From DATKKX01 sp035542775 (GTDB lineage: Bacteria > Planctomycetota > Phycisphaerae > UBA1845 > UTPLA1), in NCBI GenBank assembly GCA_035542775.1, contig DATKKX010000133.1:1-5352 (forward strand): 5,352 nt of DNA. Direction: 5' to 3'. A program made the translations under genes and the position numbers. The notes beneath the pieces were generated by a model. It worked only from the letters and a program-made list of their open reading frames with translations. It was not told the origin of the DNA and searched no databases. How positions within the stretch are numbered: position 1 is the first letter of the stretch; every line of letters begins with the position of its first letter. Below are positions 3,750-5,352 of this stretch, piece by piece.

Positions 3750-5352
3750 CCCGATCCCTGCGGTCCAGGCTCATTGTGGGAATGCTGGCGGGCATGGCGG
3801 TGTTGCTTCTTGCGGCCAGCACGACGATTTACACCGTGCAGCGGCGGCAACTCTACCGGGCATTCGACGACACGCTCCTGAACAGCGCCAACGCCCTCAC
3901 GTTGATGGTTCATCCCGGTCCCTTCGGCCTGTGGTTCGATGTCGAAGGGCTGGGCAAACTGCCGGCGGGCCGCATTCACCAGGGGGCCTTGTATCAACTC
4001 TGGAGCGATAATCCGATCGCCCTCCCTCCTCCGCCTGAGGATGAGACTTCCAGATTGGAGGCTCTCTCGCGCAACCAGCCGATGGGCGAAGCTCCCCCAT
4101 TGTCGGGTCAGGGGCCAAGGCAGGAAAGTGAGCGTCCCCTGGGGCCGCCGCCGAATCGCGGCCCTCCGCCGCCGGAGCCCCCGTTTCGCGGGCCAAGGCC
4201 TCCTCCCGGCGGTCCTGCGTCGCGCCCTTTTTTCGAGGGGCCGGAGTTGGAGCTGATGCGCCCGGAAGGACAGGTCGTGGTCCGCTCGCCGCTGCTGAAC
4301 GGTGCGGATCTGCCACGACTGGACGTGCCCGTGGGAGGCCATTGCGTCGAGAAGATCACGCTGCCGGACGGGACCAGCGGCCGGGCGATCGGGATACAGA
4401 CCGAGTTGCCCTCTCCGCCGCCCGAATTCCGACTGTCTCCGCCCGCGAAGTTGACGACGGTGGTCGCGGCAGATACCGCGGAGATCGACCAGCAGCTGCA
4501 TTTTCTGGCCGTGTTGCTCCTGATCACAGCAGTCGGCACGATGGCTGTTTCGGGGGGAGTGGCCTGGCTGGTCGTGACTGGTGGCCTGCGCCCGCTTGAC
4601 CAGGTCGCTCAGAAGATGGCAGTGATGGATGAAACCGCTCTCAAGGAGCGGATCACGGCTCACGGTATTCCGCTGGAAATCAAGCCGGTAGTCGATCAGC
4701 TCAACGGGTTGCTGGAGCGTCTCGATGGGGCCTTTGACCGGGAGCGGGCCCTGACCGCGGACGTGGCCCACGAATTGCGCACGCCGGTTGCGGAGATCCG
4801 CGCGATAGCCGACATCACGCTAAGCCGCGAGCGCGATCCCAGAGACTACCGGGAGGCCCTCAGTGAGACCCAGGCAGCGATCATGACATTGCAGGGGCTG
4901 ATCGAGAAGCTGCTGGTTCTGGCGCGCCTGGAGGCCGGGCAGGTGAGACCGGAGCTGGAAGCCATCGCTCTCCGGCCTTTGGTCGCGCAGCACTGGACGC
5001 AAGTTCGCGGACACGCCGATGCCCGTGGCATCAGGTTCGACAATCTGTGCTTACCGGATGCGATGGTCATCGCCGACCACGGATTCCTGGATATCGTTCT
5101 GACAAATGTTCTCTCCAATGCGGCTGCCTACACCTCCGATGGGGGCTGCATCAGCGTCGAATGTCAGGGAAGCGAGGGTCGCTGTTCATTGAGTGTGGCC
5201 AACACCGGTTGCACGCTGACTGCCGACCAGGCGGATCGAGTGTTCGACCGTTTCTGGCGGGCCGATACCGCCCGCAGCAAGACGGGACTCAACTGCGGCC
5301 TCGGGCTGACGCTGGTGCGGCGGGCGATGGAGGCCATGGGTGGCAGTGCGGC
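3746..5352 (+). CDS. Membrane sensor histidine kinase, CusS/QseC-like, with Pro-rich extracytoplasmic segment (C-terminus cut)
   Basis: 535 codons are visible; the right edge cuts the gene just after the G2 box, so only a short tail is missing. This is the cognate kinase of the regulator it overlaps (ATGA at 3746-3749). Order: TM1 at 9-31 after a Lys-free, Arg-rich start; extracytoplasmic sensor 32-251; TM2 at 253-277; HAMP from about 278 to 330 (GGLRPLDQVA); HisKA with phospho-acceptor H342 in DVAHELRTPVAEIRA; and a HATPase domain. The ATPase N box is TNVLSNAAAYTS (N454, N458). The G1 region reads NTG in place of the usual DxG, as in many CusS/QseC-like kinases, and the F box is FDRFWRAD. 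The lid then leads to CGLGLTLVRR (G2). The sensor holds a striking Pro/Gly/Arg-rich stretch (131-161), with further Pro clusters near 93 and 223. It resembles no ligand-binding fold I recognise, so the signal is unknown. Confidence 0.94.
   Translation, partial: MTRSLRSRLIVGMLAGMAVLLLAASTTIYTVQRRQLYRAFDDTLLNSANALTLMVHPGPFGLWFDVEGLGKLPAGRIHQGALYQLWSDNPIALPPPPEDETSRLEALSRNQPMGEAPPLSGQGPRQESERPLGPPPNRGPPPPEPPFRGPRPPPGGPASRPFFEGPELELMRPEGQVVVRSPLLNGADLPRLDVPVGGHCVEKITLPDGTSGRAIGIQTELPSPPPEFRLSPPAKLTTVVAADTAEIDQQLHFLAVLLLITAVGTMAVSGGVAWLVVTGGLRPLDQVAQKMAVMDETALKERITAHGIPLEIKPVVDQLNGLLERLDGAFDRERALTADVAHELRTPVAEIRAIADITLSRERDPRDYREALSETQAAIMTLQGLIEKLLVLARLEAGQVRPELEAIALRPLVAQHWTQVRGHADARGIRFDNLCLPDAMVIADHGFLDIVLTNVLSNAAAYTSDGGCISVECQGSEGRCSLSVANTGCTLTADQADRVFDRFWRADTARSKTGLNCGLGLTLVRRAMEAMGGSA
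4136..4228 (+). other. Pro-rich low-complexity segment of the kinase sensor domain
   Basis: Residues 131-161 of the kinase contain about half proline, with Gly and Arg making up most of the rest (LGPPPNRGPPPPEPP, then RGPRPPPGG). It lies between the two membrane segments and so outside the cytoplasmic membrane. Such a stretch would be an extended polyproline-type linker, not a folded domain. It splits the sensor into a membrane-proximal N-terminal part (32-130) and a part leading into TM2 (162-251). Codons for proline vary (CCG, CCT, CCC), arguing against recent slippage. Confidence 0.7.

Noticed and set aside
3725..4771. A 348-codon open frame on the minus strand across the histidine kinase
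   Set aside because: The product is Arg/Gln/His-rich without any motif, and the plus strand encodes a full histidine kinase with intact H, N and G2 boxes.

Overview
The window is GC-rich, densely coding bacterial DNA. Its gene content is a divergent gcvT, a secreted arylsulfotransferase-family beta-propeller with Gly/Pro-rich insertions, and a heavy-metal-type OmpR/histidine-kinase pair. Together with kinase tail wording of the type '...CGLGLTLVRR', this suggests a member of Planctomycetota or a neighbouring PVC lineage. That assignment is an inference from protein style; no rRNA or other marker gene is present.

Layout. Positions 1-449 (minus strand) hold the first 149 codons of gcvT, the aminomethyltransferase of the glycine cleavage system, which runs off the left edge. 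Its start codon lies 7 nt from a good -10 box paired with a 17-bp-spaced -35 box and has no Shine-Dalgarno sequence, so its mRNA is probably leaderless. Positions 450-964 are a 515-bp divergent intergenic region with no convincing gene, one weak forward promoter candidate and one doubtful 68-codon ORF. Positions 965-2914 (plus) encode a 649-aa exported aryl-sulfate sulfotransferase-like protein. Its propeller core is well conserved, but it carries a Gly/Pro-rich loop in the middle and a ~125-residue low-complexity insertion near the C-terminus that ends in four octapeptide repeats. Positions 2915-3074 hold a stem-loop behind this gene, an extended -10 promoter and a leader with two small inverted repeats. 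Positions 3075-3749 (plus) encode a complete OmpR/PhoB-type response regulator. Positions 3746-5352 (plus) encode its histidine kinase, joined by an ATGA overlap and cut by the right edge inside the ATPase domain.

How they work together. The regulator and kinase are one operon and one signalling pair, most like CusR/CusS and QseB/QseC-type systems by sequence. Their own promoter separates them from the sulfotransferase-like gene, but adjacency and shared strand make that gene a candidate target or functional partner. Both the exported enzyme and the extracytoplasmic sensor of the kinase carry Gly/Pro-rich low-complexity segments, which is the most unusual shared property in the window. gcvT appears to be an unrelated housekeeping neighbour. 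I see no mobile element, CRISPR array, tRNA or rRNA.
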